Of a stretch of DNA of 55,289 nt, positions 43,626-51,147 are shown in pieces. Source of the DNA: SZAS-103 sp964449135. Lineage in GTDB: Bacteria; Pseudomonadota; Gammaproteobacteria; Xanthomonadales; Xanthomonadaceae. The stretch lies in assembly GCA_964449135.1 (NCBI GenBank), contig CAYUXZ010000017.1:1-55289 (forward strand). The letters run 5' to 3'. Position numbers and translations under genes: made by a program. Within the stretch, counting starts at the first letter, position 1. Each line of letters begins with the position of its first letter. The notes below the pieces were generated by a model. The model saw only the letters and a program-made list of their open reading frames with translations. It ran no database searches and had not been told where the DNA came from.

Positions 43626-44453
43626 CTAGCGGCCGGGAGGACGGTCGGACAACTGCGCGATCTCCTGGCGCAGTTCGCTGAACTCGCGCAGCAGCGTCTC
43701 GATGTTGACCTCGTTCTTGAGGTTCACCTTGAAGTCGGTGTCCGCGCGCGCGCGGTCTTTCAGGCCTTGGCGGTTCTGGCTCATCACGATCAGCGGGCCC
43801 TGCAGCGCGACCAGGATGCCGAGCAGCAGGTTGAAGAACGTGTAGGGATACGGGTCGGGCGGGCTGTGCATCAGCAGGCTGGTGTTGCCCAGGCACCAGA
43901 CGACGATCAGCGCGAGCAGCAGGATGATGAACGTCCAGCTGCCATTGAGCGCGGCGACCGCATCGGCAAGCCGGTCGCTCCAGGTCAGGTTCTCGTCGAA
44001 TTCGGCGTCCACGTTTTTCGCCGCGCGCGCCGACAGCAGCGTGTTGGTCTCGCGCAGGCGTTCGCTCATCGTGCGCAGGATCGCCATCGCTGCGCGCGGA
44101 CGGCTATCGAGGTAGTTCTCCAGGGTCTCCCGCCGCAGCTCCATCAGCACCGCATCGGTGGTCGCGACCGCGCTCGCACTGCGCGGCAGGTCGTCGAACA
44201 GCGACAGCTCGCCGAAGAACTCGCCGCGCGCGGCGTCCTTGAGCGAAATGCGCGTGGAGGCGTCGCCGGCGAGGTGGATGTTCACGTCGCCGCTTTCGAT
44301 GATGAACATCGAGCTGCCGACATCCCCCTGGTTGATGATCATCGTGCCGGCGGGGTAGCTGCGCGGCACCAGCGCCTGCGCCAACGCCTCGAGGTCGTCT
44401 TCGGCGAGGTCTTCGAACAACGGGATCGAACGTAGCAGGGCTATGGCGTCCAT
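43626..44453 (-). CDS. Cyclic-nucleotide-binding-like domain fused to DUF1003 membrane domain
   Basis: 275 residues. The N-terminal cNMP-binding fold (about 1-130) has LLRSIPLFEDLAEDDLEAL, PAGTMIINQGDVGSSMFIIE and GEFFGELSLFDDLPRSASAV; the phosphate-binding cassette FGELSLFDDLPRSA fits a cyclic-nucleotide site. After a linker, a DUF1003 domain (about 155-260) has two membrane helices (WTFIILLLALIVVWCLGN and YTFFNLLLGILVALQGPLIV) and RQGLKDRARADTDF. It may sense a nucleotide at the membrane; the ligand is unknown. Confidence 0.88.
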   Translation of the reverse strand: MDAIALLRSIPLFEDLAEDDLEALAQALVPRSYPAGTMIINQGDVGSSMFIIESGDVNIHLAGDASTRISLKDAARGEFFGELSLFDDLPRSASAVATTDAVLMELRRETLENYLDSRPRAAMAILRTMSERLRETNTLLSARAAKNVDAEFDENLTWSDRLADAVAALNGSWTFIILLLALIVVWCLGNTSLLMHSPPDPYPYTFFNLLLGILVALQGPLIVMSQNRQGLKDRARADTDFKVNLKNEVNIETLLREFSELRQEIAQLSDRPPGR

Positions 44454-44550
44454 GGGCGGATTTCCTGGCCGGTCAGCCCATGGTAACGGGCGCGCGCCGA
44501 TCCTGCCGACAAGCGCGGTAATCGCCGCCCGACGCGCCCATCGCGCTGCG

Positions 44551-45321
44551 CTATGCCGGAACGTCCTTGCCCATCGCCCAGGCCACGCTGTGCGGGTCGA
44601 AACCGGCCTCGATCGTCGGCTTGACGATGCGGAAGTACGGAGAGACGTCGAAGTCGCGCGGCGCGAACAGGCTGTGGTGGCGGATCTGCAACAGCTCGCG
44701 GCGCTTGCGCTGTGCGCCTTGGTCTTCGTCGTCGAGCACGACCTGCGGCAGGATCGGGTAGTGCACCGACTGGAAGGCCTGCGCGATCAGGCTCGAGCAG
44801 ATGGCGCGGGTCGGGTCGCCGCTGCCCAGCGCCAGCACGCGGCGCTTGAAGCGGTCCGGCAGCGGCGGGGTGCGCACGAGGTAGCGCACCAGGTCGAACA
44901 CGTTCTTCATGTCGTACTGGTGGCCGATGCGGTCCATCGCGAAGGCGATCACCGCGTCGATTTCCGTCGGTTCCAACCCGACCGGGCGGCAAATGCGCGT
45001 ATGGAAACCGGCGTACTTGGCCAGCGGCACGATCTGCACGCCCTTGACGACGTCGGCTTCGAGCAGCCGCGGCGACGGCTGGCCGTCCTCATCGGCGTGC
45101 TCGCCCACGCAGATCGCCGCGTGCGACCAGGTCGATTGCGTGAGATAGCGGATCGCCACCGATATGCGGGTATTGCCGTCCACCAGCAGCACGTCGCCCG
45201 CGCGGATCGTCGCGGCGACCTGCGCGGGCATCGATGTCGAAGGATTGCGGCCACGGTCGATGGCCTTGGTCAGGTAGCGCGCCAGCGCTCGGCCGATGCG
45301 TTCGCGGATGGCTCCGAACAT
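44551..45321 (-). CDS. YiiX-like permuted papain-fold hydrolase
   Basis: 256 residues. Candidate catalytic residues are His in STWSHAAICVGEH and Cys in RAICSSLIAQAFQS, arranged as in the YiiX/YebB permuted NlpC/P60 family. Other stretches: VLLVDGNTRISVAIRYLTQ, LLEADVVKGVQIVPLAKYAG and DRIGHQYDMKNVFDLVRYLV. The ATG at 45321 has a GGAGGGAG ribosome site; the frame extends upstream without support. No signal peptide. The substrate is unknown; family members act on amide or thioester bonds of lipids or peptides. Confidence 0.8.
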   Translation of the reverse strand: MFGAIRERIGRALARYLTKAIDRGRNPSTSMPAQVAATIRAGDVLLVDGNTRISVAIRYLTQSTWSHAAICVGEHADEDGQPSPRLLEADVVKGVQIVPLAKYAGFHTRICRPVGLEPTEIDAVIAFAMDRIGHQYDMKNVFDLVRYLVRTPPLPDRFKRRVLALGSGDPTRAICSSLIAQAFQSVHYPILPQVVLDDEDQGAQRKRRELLQIRHHSLFAPRDFDVSPYFRIVKPTIEAGFDPHSVAWAMGKDVPA

Positions 45322-45445
45322 GGTCGCTGACTCCCTCCAGCCTGGGCTCCGCGCGGATGCGGCGATCCGATGGCCGAGCATAGGCACAAGCGCGACCGGC
45401 CGCCATCCTTGCCTGTGAAAAGGCGCCTGCAAACGCGCCGCGCGC

Positions 45446-45451
45446 TAGAAT
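45446..45451 (+). promoter_or_regulatory. -10-like hexamer directly before yqgE
   Basis: GCTAGAAT followed by six bases and the yqgE ATG; the expected transcription start would fall at the start codon. No -35 at proper spacing was recognised. Confidence 0.4.
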
Positions 45452-45457
45452 GCGCCC

Positions 45458-46018
45458 ATGCGCAGCGAGTTCCTCGTCAACCACTTCCTGATCGCCGTTC
45501 CGGCGATGGACGACCCGAATTTCGCGCGCGGGGTCACGCTGCTGTGCGAGCACAACGAACACGGCGCGATGGGCCTGCTGGTGAACCGCGCCTCGGACTA
45601 CCGGCTCGGCGAAGTCCTGGACCAGATGGAAATCGCGACCGACCTGCCCGCGATCGCCGACGACACCGTGCTCGTCGGCGGCCCGGTGCTGCCCGACCGC
45701 GGCTTCGTGCTGCACGACGGGGGCGATGAATGGCCCTCGACGATGCGGGTCGCGCCCAGCCTCGCGGTGACGACTTCGCGCGAGATCCTGACCGCGATGG
45801 CGCGCGGCGAAGGCCCGCGCCGGCACATCGTCGCGCTCGGCTTCGCGAGCTGGGGCGCCGGGCAGCTCGAGCAGGAAATCGCCGACAACGCCTGGCTCAC
45901 CGTGCCGGCCGACGACGCGATCGTGTTCGACGTCCCGATCGAGCTGCGCTGGGAAATGGCCGCGAGGCGGCTGGGTGTGGACCTCGTCCAGTTCGCCGGC
46001 TACGTCGGGCACGCATGA
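45458..46018 (+). CDS. yqgE: YqgE/AlgH family protein (UPF0301)
   Basis: 186 residues with the family's motifs: FLVNHFLIAVPAMDDPNFAR, VTLLCEHNEHGAMGLLVNRA, VLVGGPVLPDRGFVLHDGG, ALGFASWGAGQLEQEIADNA and WLTVPADDAIVF. Widely conserved next to ruvX; in Pseudomonas the homologue AlgH is linked to alginate regulation, but the molecular role is not settled. Overlaps ruvX by four bases. Confidence 0.95.
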   Translation: MRSEFLVNHFLIAVPAMDDPNFARGVTLLCEHNEHGAMGLLVNRASDYRLGEVLDQMEIATDLPAIADDTVLVGGPVLPDRGFVLHDGGDEWPSTMRVAPSLAVTTSREILTAMARGEGPRRHIVALGFASWGAGQLEQEIADNAWLTVPADDAIVFDVPIELRWEMAARRLGVDLVQFAGYVGHA

Positions 46019-46530
46019 CGGTCGCGACCGCGCTCGGCTTCGACGTCGGTGCGAAACGGATCGGCGTGGCGGTCGGCAACGGATTCTCCGGCACCGCGCG
46101 CGACCTCGCGGTTGTGGATATGCGCGACGAAGCCGCCGACTGGCAGGCCGTCGACAAACTCGTTCGCGAATGGCGGCCCGAGGCGCTGGTCGTCGGCGAT
46201 CCGCGCACGCTCGGCGACGACGGCAAGGTGTCCGACCTTACCCAGCCCTCGCGACAGCGCGCGCAGCGCTTCGCGCGCGACGCGGCCTCGCGCTATCCAT
46301 TGCCGGTGTGGATGGTGGATGAGCGCATGAGTTCGATCGACGCTGCCGCGCGTTTTGCGCAGGGCCGCGCGGCCGGCGCGCGCAGGCGCAGCGAAGCACG
46401 CAGTCTCGATGCCGTCGCGGCGGCGATCATCCTCGAACGCTGGCTGGGCGCGCCCGACGATGCGATCCGCATCGAAGCCACTGCCGCAGAGCCCGGAACC
46501 TCCGAATCCACTTCCTCGAACGCATCATGA
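46015..46530 (+). CDS. ruvX: Holliday junction resolvase-like RuvX (YqgF)
   Basis: 171 residues, RNase H-like fold. Active-site segments ALGFDVGAKRIGVAVGN, ALVVGDP, MVDERMSSIDAAARF and SLDAVAAAIILERWL with the acidic residues in place. Required in related bacteria for pre-16S rRNA 5'-end maturation. ATG overlaps the yqgE stop, and the stop overlaps pyrB. The C-terminus carries a Thr/Ser/Glu-rich tail of about 20 residues beyond the fold. Confidence 0.93.
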   Translation: MTVATALGFDVGAKRIGVAVGNGFSGTARDLAVVDMRDEAADWQAVDKLVREWRPEALVVGDPRTLGDDGKVSDLTQPSRQRAQRFARDAASRYPLPVWMVDERMSSIDAAARFAQGRAAGARRRSEARSLDAVAAAIILERWLGAPDDAIRIEATAAEPGTSESTSSNAS

Positions 46531-47492
46531 GCGAATCCGCGCACCCCGATCTCCAGCTGCGACCCGACGGCACGCTGCGCCACCTGCTCACGCTGGAAGG
46601 CCTGCCGCGCGCGGCCCTCGAACGCCTGCTCGATGCCGCGCAAGCGCTGCGTCCTGACGCGCTGGGCGGCACCGCGTTGCGCACGAAGCTCGCCGGCCGC
46701 ACGGTCTGCAACCTGTTCCTGGAGCCATCCACGCGCACGCGCAGCGCCTTCCATTTCGCCGCCGCGCGACTGGGCGCGGACGTGCTCTCGTTCGACCTGT
46801 CGAACTCGTCCGCGGGCAAGGGCGAGACCACGCTCGACACGATGCGCAACCTCGAGGCGATGGGTGTGGACTGCTTCGTGGTGCGCGCGGGCGAGAACGG
46901 CGCGGTCGCCGCGCTCGCCGCGCAGGCGCGTCCGACCACTGCGTTGATCAATGCGGGCGACGGCCGCCACCAGCACCCGACCCAGGGCCTGCTCGACATG
47001 CTCACGCTTCGCCAGGCCAAGGGCGCGGACTTCTCGAAGTTGACCGTACTGATCGTCGGTGATGTGAAGCACTCGCGCGTTGCACGCTCTGACATCGCCG
47101 CACTGCGCACGCTCGGCTGCCGCGACATCCGCGTCTGCGGCCCGCAAAGTCTGTTGCCCGACGCGCACGAATTGCAGGGCTGCACCGTCGGTCACGAGCT
47201 CGACGCGATGCTCGAAGGGGTGGATGCGTTGATGATGCTGCGCCTGCAGCGCGAGCGCATGGTCGAAGGACTCGTGCCCTCGCTCGAGCAGTATTTCCGC
47301 GACTACGGCCTCGACGAAAAACGCCTTGCGCGCGCGAAACCCGGTGCGGTGGTGCTGCATCCGGGACCGATGAACCGCGGTGTGGAAATCAGCGACACGG
47401 TCGCCGACGGCCCGCAGTCGCTGATCCTCGCGCAGGTGTCCAATGGCGTCGCGGTGCGGATGGCGGTGATGCTGGAGCTGCTGCGCTCTTGA
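46527..47492 (+). CDS. pyrB: Aspartate carbamoyltransferase catalytic subunit
   Basis: 321 residues; first committed step of pyrimidine synthesis. Carbamoyl-phosphate site EPSTRTRSAFHFAAARLGAD, aspartate-side motif QHPTQGLLDMLTLRQ, and MMLRLQRERM with HPGPMNRGVEI. The N-terminal extension (about 20 residues) and length match the pseudomonad-type subunit. No pyrC or regulatory pyrI follows; a convergent tonB-like gene ends 15 bases away. Confidence 0.96.
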   Translation: MSESAHPDLQLRPDGTLRHLLTLEGLPRAALERLLDAAQALRPDALGGTALRTKLAGRTVCNLFLEPSTRTRSAFHFAAARLGADVLSFDLSNSSAGKGETTLDTMRNLEAMGVDCFVVRAGENGAVAALAAQARPTTALINAGDGRHQHPTQGLLDMLTLRQAKGADFSKLTVLIVGDVKHSRVARSDIAALRTLGCRDIRVCGPQSLLPDAHELQGCTVGHELDAMLEGVDALMMLRLQRERMVEGLVPSLEQYFRDYGLDEKRLARAKPGAVVLHPGPMNRGVEISDTVADGPQSLILAQVSNGVAVRMAVMLELLRS

Positions 47493-47510
47493 TCGAGCGT
47501 CGCGCGATCA
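47490..47510. terminator. Short hairpin between pyrB and the convergent tonB-like gene
   Basis: TGATCG (47490-47495) pairs with CGATCA (47505-47510) and is followed on the plus strand by TTTCTT, a weak intrinsic terminator for pyrB that overlaps both stop codons. Confidence 0.35.
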
Positions 47511-48395
47511 TTTCTTGACTTCGACCGCTCCCGTGCCCGGCAGGAAGCGGAACGTGCGGGTGATGCTGATGATATCCGGGTTGTCTTTGGTAGGCGGCAG
47601 TTCGGGGAAAGGCGCGGCAAGATGCACGATTTGCACGGCGGCGTCGTTGAGCGCGGGGATGCTGCTCCGGCCAGGGACGGTGATGCCGGCGATGCTGCCG
47701 TTGCGGTTGATCTCGACGGTGACGATCACCGAACCGGAAAGATTGCGCCGCCGCACCTCGTCCGGGAAATTCAGGTTGCCCACGCGCTCGAGCCGCATCG
47801 CGTATTTGCGGATGTAAGGGGCGTATTCGTATTCCTGGGTGCTGGCGCTGAAGAACTTCTTCTTCGGCCGCATCGCGTAGAGCTGCTGCTCGCGCATGAT
47901 CTCGGCGGTCTTGCGCGCCATCTCCAGATCGCGCTCGGTGAGATCGTGTCCCGTCGGCAACGGGACCTGGCTGACCGGCTGCGCTTCCTGCGGCGGCGGC
48001 ACGTTCTGCGCGGCGCGGGTTGTGGTCAGCAGGCGCTGGGCCTCGGTCGGCTGCGGCGGCGGCGACTGCGTCTGCAGCGGTTGTGGCGCGATGCCGGGAT
48101 TGGGCTTGGGGACGTCCGAGAGCTGCGGTTCGCCCGGACGCTCGGAACGGTCGGCATCGCCGCCGCCCTGGTTGTTGGCCTGGGCGAGGAAATCGGCGCG
48201 CTTGGGCGCCTGCGCCGTGCGCGTCTGGGTGAGGATGACGTCCAGGGTCGGCACCACCGGCGCGGCGTCCTCGTGCGCGAAGCCGACGCCGAGCACGATG
48301 ATCCCGTGCGCCAGCAACGACAGCGCGAGCGTGGCGATCAGCCGGTCGCCCGGGCCGATGGATGGATGCCGGATGTCGGCCGCGACCGCGCTCAC
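47508..48395 (-). CDS. TonB-family energy transducer
   Basis: 295 residues from a GTG overlapping the gshB stop. One N-terminal membrane anchor (LIATLALSLLAHGIIVLGVG), a long Pro/Gln-rich periplasmic spacer (about 60-190), and a TonB C-terminal domain (about 205-290) with YIRKYAMRLERVGNLNFPDE, GSVIVTVEINRNGSIAGITV and PGRSSIPALNDAAVQIVHLA. Transfers proton-motive energy to outer-membrane receptors; no exbB/exbD genes are adjacent. The same gshB-tonB pairing exists in Pseudomonas. Confidence 0.9.
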   Translation of the reverse strand: MSAVAADIRHPSIGPGDRLIATLALSLLAHGIIVLGVGFAHEDAAPVVPTLDVILTQTRTAQAPKRADFLAQANNQGGGDADRSERPGEPQLSDVPKPNPGIAPQPLQTQSPPPQPTEAQRLLTTTRAAQNVPPPQEAQPVSQVPLPTGHDLTERDLEMARKTAEIMREQQLYAMRPKKKFFSASTQEYEYAPYIRKYAMRLERVGNLNFPDEVRRRNLSGSVIVTVEINRNGSIAGITVPGRSSIPALNDAAVQIVHLAAPFPELPPTKDNPDIISITRTFRFLPGTGAVEVKK

Positions 48396-49351
48396 GCCCG
48401 CCTGGCTTCGATGGCGTCGAACAGCATGCCGGCGATGTTCAGCCCGAACTGTTGGTCGAGCTCGCGGATGCAGGTCGGGCTGGTCACGTTCACTTCGGTC
48501 AGCCAATCGCCGATCACGTCCAGGCCAACAAAGATCATGCCGCGACGCCTGAGCTCCGGGCCGACCTGGGCGGCGATCCAGCGGTCGCGGTCGGTCAGCG
48601 GCCGGCCTTCGCCGCGGCCTCCGGCGGCGAGGTTGCCGCGGAATTCCCCGCCTTGCGGAATCCGGGCGAGGCAATACGGGACCGGTTCGCCGTCCACCAG
48701 CAGGATGCGCTTGTCGCCGTCCACGATCTCGGGCAGGTAACGCTGCGCCAGCGCCATGTCGCGGCCGTTCCCGGTCAGGGTTTCCAGGATCACGTTCAGA
48801 TTGTCCTCGTCGGCCCTGGCGCGGAAGATCGAACGTCCGCCCATGCCGTCCAGCGGCTTGAGCACGCAGTCCCCGTGCTCGGCGACGAAGGCGCGCAAGG
48901 CGGTCGGGTCGCGGCTGACCAGCGAGGGCGGGCAGCACTGCGGGAACTCGAATGCGGCGAGCTTCTCGTTCATGTCGCGCAGGCCCTGCGGGTCGTTCAC
49001 GACCAGCGCACCCTCGCGTTGCGCCAGCGACAGGATCTGGGTCGCGTGCAGGTAGGCGGCATCCACCGGCGGATCGGTCCGCATCAGCACCACGTCCATG
49101 CGGCCCAGCGGGGCTTCGGTGAACTCACCCCGGTTGAACCAGCCGGTCGGGTCGTCCTTGACGCTCAGGGTCGCGCATTCGGCCGTCGTCCGGCCCTCGC
49201 GCAGTCCCAGCCCGCCCGGCCGGACGTAGTGCAGCCGGTGTCCTCGACGCTGCGCTTCAAGCAGCATGGCGAAAGTCGAGTCCTTGGCGATCTTGATGCC
49301 CGCGATCGGGTCCATCACGACCGCGACATCGAGCATCCGGCGGTGCGGCAT
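48392..49351 (-). CDS. gshB: Glutathione synthetase
   Basis: 319 residues; joins gamma-glutamylcysteine and glycine. ATP-grasp motifs DVAVVMDPIAGIKIAKDSTF, VVLMRTDPPVD, VLKPLDGMGGRSIFR, PYCLARIPQGGEFRGNLAAG, GLDVIGDWLTEVNVTSPT. ATG 49351 has a perfect AGGAGG ribosome site; the upstream extension is unsupported. Cotranscribed with the tonB-like gene and divergent from pilG across 173 bases. Confidence 0.97.
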   Translation of the reverse strand: MPHRRMLDVAVVMDPIAGIKIAKDSTFAMLLEAQRRGHRLHYVRPGGLGLREGRTTAECATLSVKDDPTGWFNRGEFTEAPLGRMDVVLMRTDPPVDAAYLHATQILSLAQREGALVVNDPQGLRDMNEKLAAFEFPQCCPPSLVSRDPTALRAFVAEHGDCVLKPLDGMGGRSIFRARADEDNLNVILETLTGNGRDMALAQRYLPEIVDGDKRILLVDGEPVPYCLARIPQGGEFRGNLAAGGRGEGRPLTDRDRWIAAQVGPELRRRGMIFVGLDVIGDWLTEVNVTSPTCIRELDQQFGLNIAGMLFDAIEARRA

Positions 49352-49431
49352 CGGTGTATCCTCCTGACAGGCGATGGTAGCAGGCAGGCTCGGAAACGCC
49401 TGCGAAATCGGGCGCAATCCATTGACGCCGC

Positions 49432-49460
49432 TTGACAGTATCGCGGCCGACTGAGATATA
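49432..49460 (+). promoter_or_regulatory. Candidate promoter for the pilG operon
   Basis: Consensus TTGACA (49432-49437), a 17-base spacer and GATATA (49455-49460), 64 bases before the pilG ATG, in the gshB/pilG divergent gap. The -35 is perfect and the -10 moderate. Confidence 0.5.
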
Positions 49461-49524
49461 GGAAGTTCGCGCTGCGGCGTTGGACGCGAGGCGACATGAA
49501 CCCGGCGGGGACAGGGGATATCCG

Positions 49525-49929
49525 ATGGACCACGTAAAGGATGCCAGCGCGACATCGGCGCTCAAGGTGATGGTCATCGACGATTCGAAGACCATCCGGC
49601 GCACCGCGGAAACCCTGCTCAAGCGGGAAGGCTACGACGTGGTCACGGCCACCGACGGCTACGAGGCGCTCGCGAAGATCGCCGACCACCAGCCGCAGAT
49701 CATCTTCGTGGACATCATGATGCCGCGCCTGGACGGCTACCAGACCTGCGCGCTGATCAAGAACCACCAGATGTTCAAGTCCACGCCGGTGATCATGCTG
49801 TCCTCGAAGGACGGCCTGTTCGACAAAGCGCGCGGCCGCATCGTCGGTTCCGAGCAGTACCTCACCAAGCCGTTCACGCGCGAGGAATTGCTCTCGGCGA
49901 TCCGCACGCACGTGCCCAACAAGGGCTGA
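49525..49929 (+). CDS. pilG: Twitching motility response regulator PilG
   Basis: 134-residue single receiver domain. The acidic pair is in LKVMVIDDSKTIRR, the phospho-acceptor Asp in IIFVDIMMPRLDGYQ, the conserved Ser in VIMLSSKDGLF, and the Lys in YLTKPFTREEL. Closely matches Pseudomonas PilG, including DKARGRIVGSEQYL. In the Chp system it links the ChpA kinase to pilus extension and cAMP. The ATG at 49525 follows a GGGGA site. Confidence 0.97.
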   Translation: MDHVKDASATSALKVMVIDDSKTIRRTAETLLKREGYDVVTATDGYEALAKIADHQPQIIFVDIMMPRLDGYQTCALIKNHQMFKSTPVIMLSSKDGLFDKARGRIVGSEQYLTKPFTREELLSAIRTHVPNKG

Positions 49930-50022
49930 CGGCAATCGTTTTTTGCTCACGCACACGGGGACCGATTCACAACGACATTCGGAGCAGGGCATCACAGATC
50001 GGGCTGTACAGGGGGCTTTAGC

Positions 50023-50184
50023 ATGAATCGCATCGCGATCATCGGGGATTCGCCGACCGGCGCCGAAACGCCGGTTTCCGGCTGCGCGCGGCGCCGGCGC
50101 CCCCATGTCGCGAAGACCGTGTGCCGCGAATCGCCCCCGCTCGCGTGGACGCACTCCGTCAATACGCTGCAAGGAGCGGGTTGA
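50023..50184 (+). pseudogene. Short ORF with PilH-like N-terminus (possible pilH remnant)
   Basis: A 53-codon ORF (MNRIAIIGDSPTGAE...) with AGGGGG about 8 bases before its ATG, placed between pilG and pilI where Pseudomonas has pilH. Its first 12 residues follow the PilH start pattern (M-x-R-I-x-I-x-x-D-S-P-T), but the rest is Arg/Pro-rich with no receiver fold or phospho-Asp. Either a degraded pilH or a leader ORF; the resemblance is short and could be chance. Ends 3 bases before pilI. Confidence 0.4.
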
Positions 50185-50187
50185 GGC

Positions 50188-51111
50188 ATGTCGAAGCGTC
50201 GCCACAAGAATTCCCAGAAGGGCGGGCAGCACAAGCCGGCCAAGCAGGTCAACGTGCGTCCGGCCAGCTCGGCCAACCCGAACGCGATGGACATGGAGGA
50301 CATGTCGGCCGCGCTCGCGCGCGCGATGGAAGGCATGCCCGAGCCCGAATCGCCCGAGCCCGAACTCGTCGAAGAAGCAGGGCACGAAGAAGGGCACGCC
50401 GCGATCGGTGCGTTCGACATGGACGATGCCGCACACCATGACGAACACGTCGAGACCGAGGTCATGTCGGCGGAAGCGGGTGCCGAAGCCGCGAGCGAAG
50501 CGCAGGCCGACGCCGAATCGCCGCACGACGAGACCCAGGTCGCGCCGGAAGCCGAACCCATCGCGGAAGTCCCGCGCGCGCCGCACGTGGCCGCGTTCTC
50601 CAAGCTCGCCGACTACGAGCGGCTGAGCATGGAGCACGTGCCCGGCCTGCCCGAGCAGGCCGACGCGCCCGGCGCGTGGCGCGGCGTCGGTTTCGGGCTC
50701 GGCAAGCGTCGCTTGGTCGCTGCGTTCGAAGAAGTCGTCGAGATCCTGCCGATGCCGCAGATCACCCACGTCCCCGGTACCCAGCACTGGATGCTCGGCG
50801 TGGCGAACGTGCGCGGCACCCTGTTGCCGGTCGTGGACCTCAAGCAGTTCCTCGAAGGCGAGCGCACGGTGATCCACGAAGGCCAGCGCGTGCTCGTCGT
50901 CAAGCAGGGCGGCGGCAACGTCGCAGTGCTGATCGACGCCTTGTTTGGCCAGCGCAGCTTCAACGATTCGCAGAAGTCCGACGTCGGCGATGACGAGAGC
51001 CGTTACGGCTATTTCATCAAGCAGGCGTACAAGGTGGGCGACAACGACTGGGGCGTGTTCAGCATGGCGATGCTGGCGCGCACACCGGAATTCAGGCAGG
51101 CCGCCGCGTGA
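50188..51111 (+). CDS. pilI: CheW-like adaptor PilI with acidic N-terminal extension
   Basis: 307 residues. The CheW domain occupies about 165-300 (GVGFGLGKRRLVAAFEEVVE, then HVPGTQHWMLGVANVRGTLL, PVVDLKQFL and RVLVVKQGGGNVAVLIDALF) and matches PilI, coupling PilJ to ChpA. Unlike the roughly 180-residue Pseudomonas protein, it begins with a basic patch (MSKRRHKNSQKGGQHKPAKQ) and about 110 Glu/Ala/Asp-rich residues predicted to be disordered. AAGGAG precedes the ATG by 11 bases, supporting the long form. Confidence 0.9.
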   Translation: MSKRRHKNSQKGGQHKPAKQVNVRPASSANPNAMDMEDMSAALARAMEGMPEPESPEPELVEEAGHEEGHAAIGAFDMDDAAHHDEHVETEVMSAEAGAEAASEAQADAESPHDETQVAPEAEPIAEVPRAPHVAAFSKLADYERLSMEHVPGLPEQADAPGAWRGVGFGLGKRRLVAAFEEVVEILPMPQITHVPGTQHWMLGVANVRGTLLPVVDLKQFLEGERTVIHEGQRVLVVKQGGGNVAVLIDALFGQRSFNDSQKSDVGDDESRYGYFIKQAYKVGDNDWGVFSMAMLARTPEFRQAAA

Positions 51112-51147
51112 GCGGCGCAAATCATTCCAGGTAAGCGAGGTCGAGTC

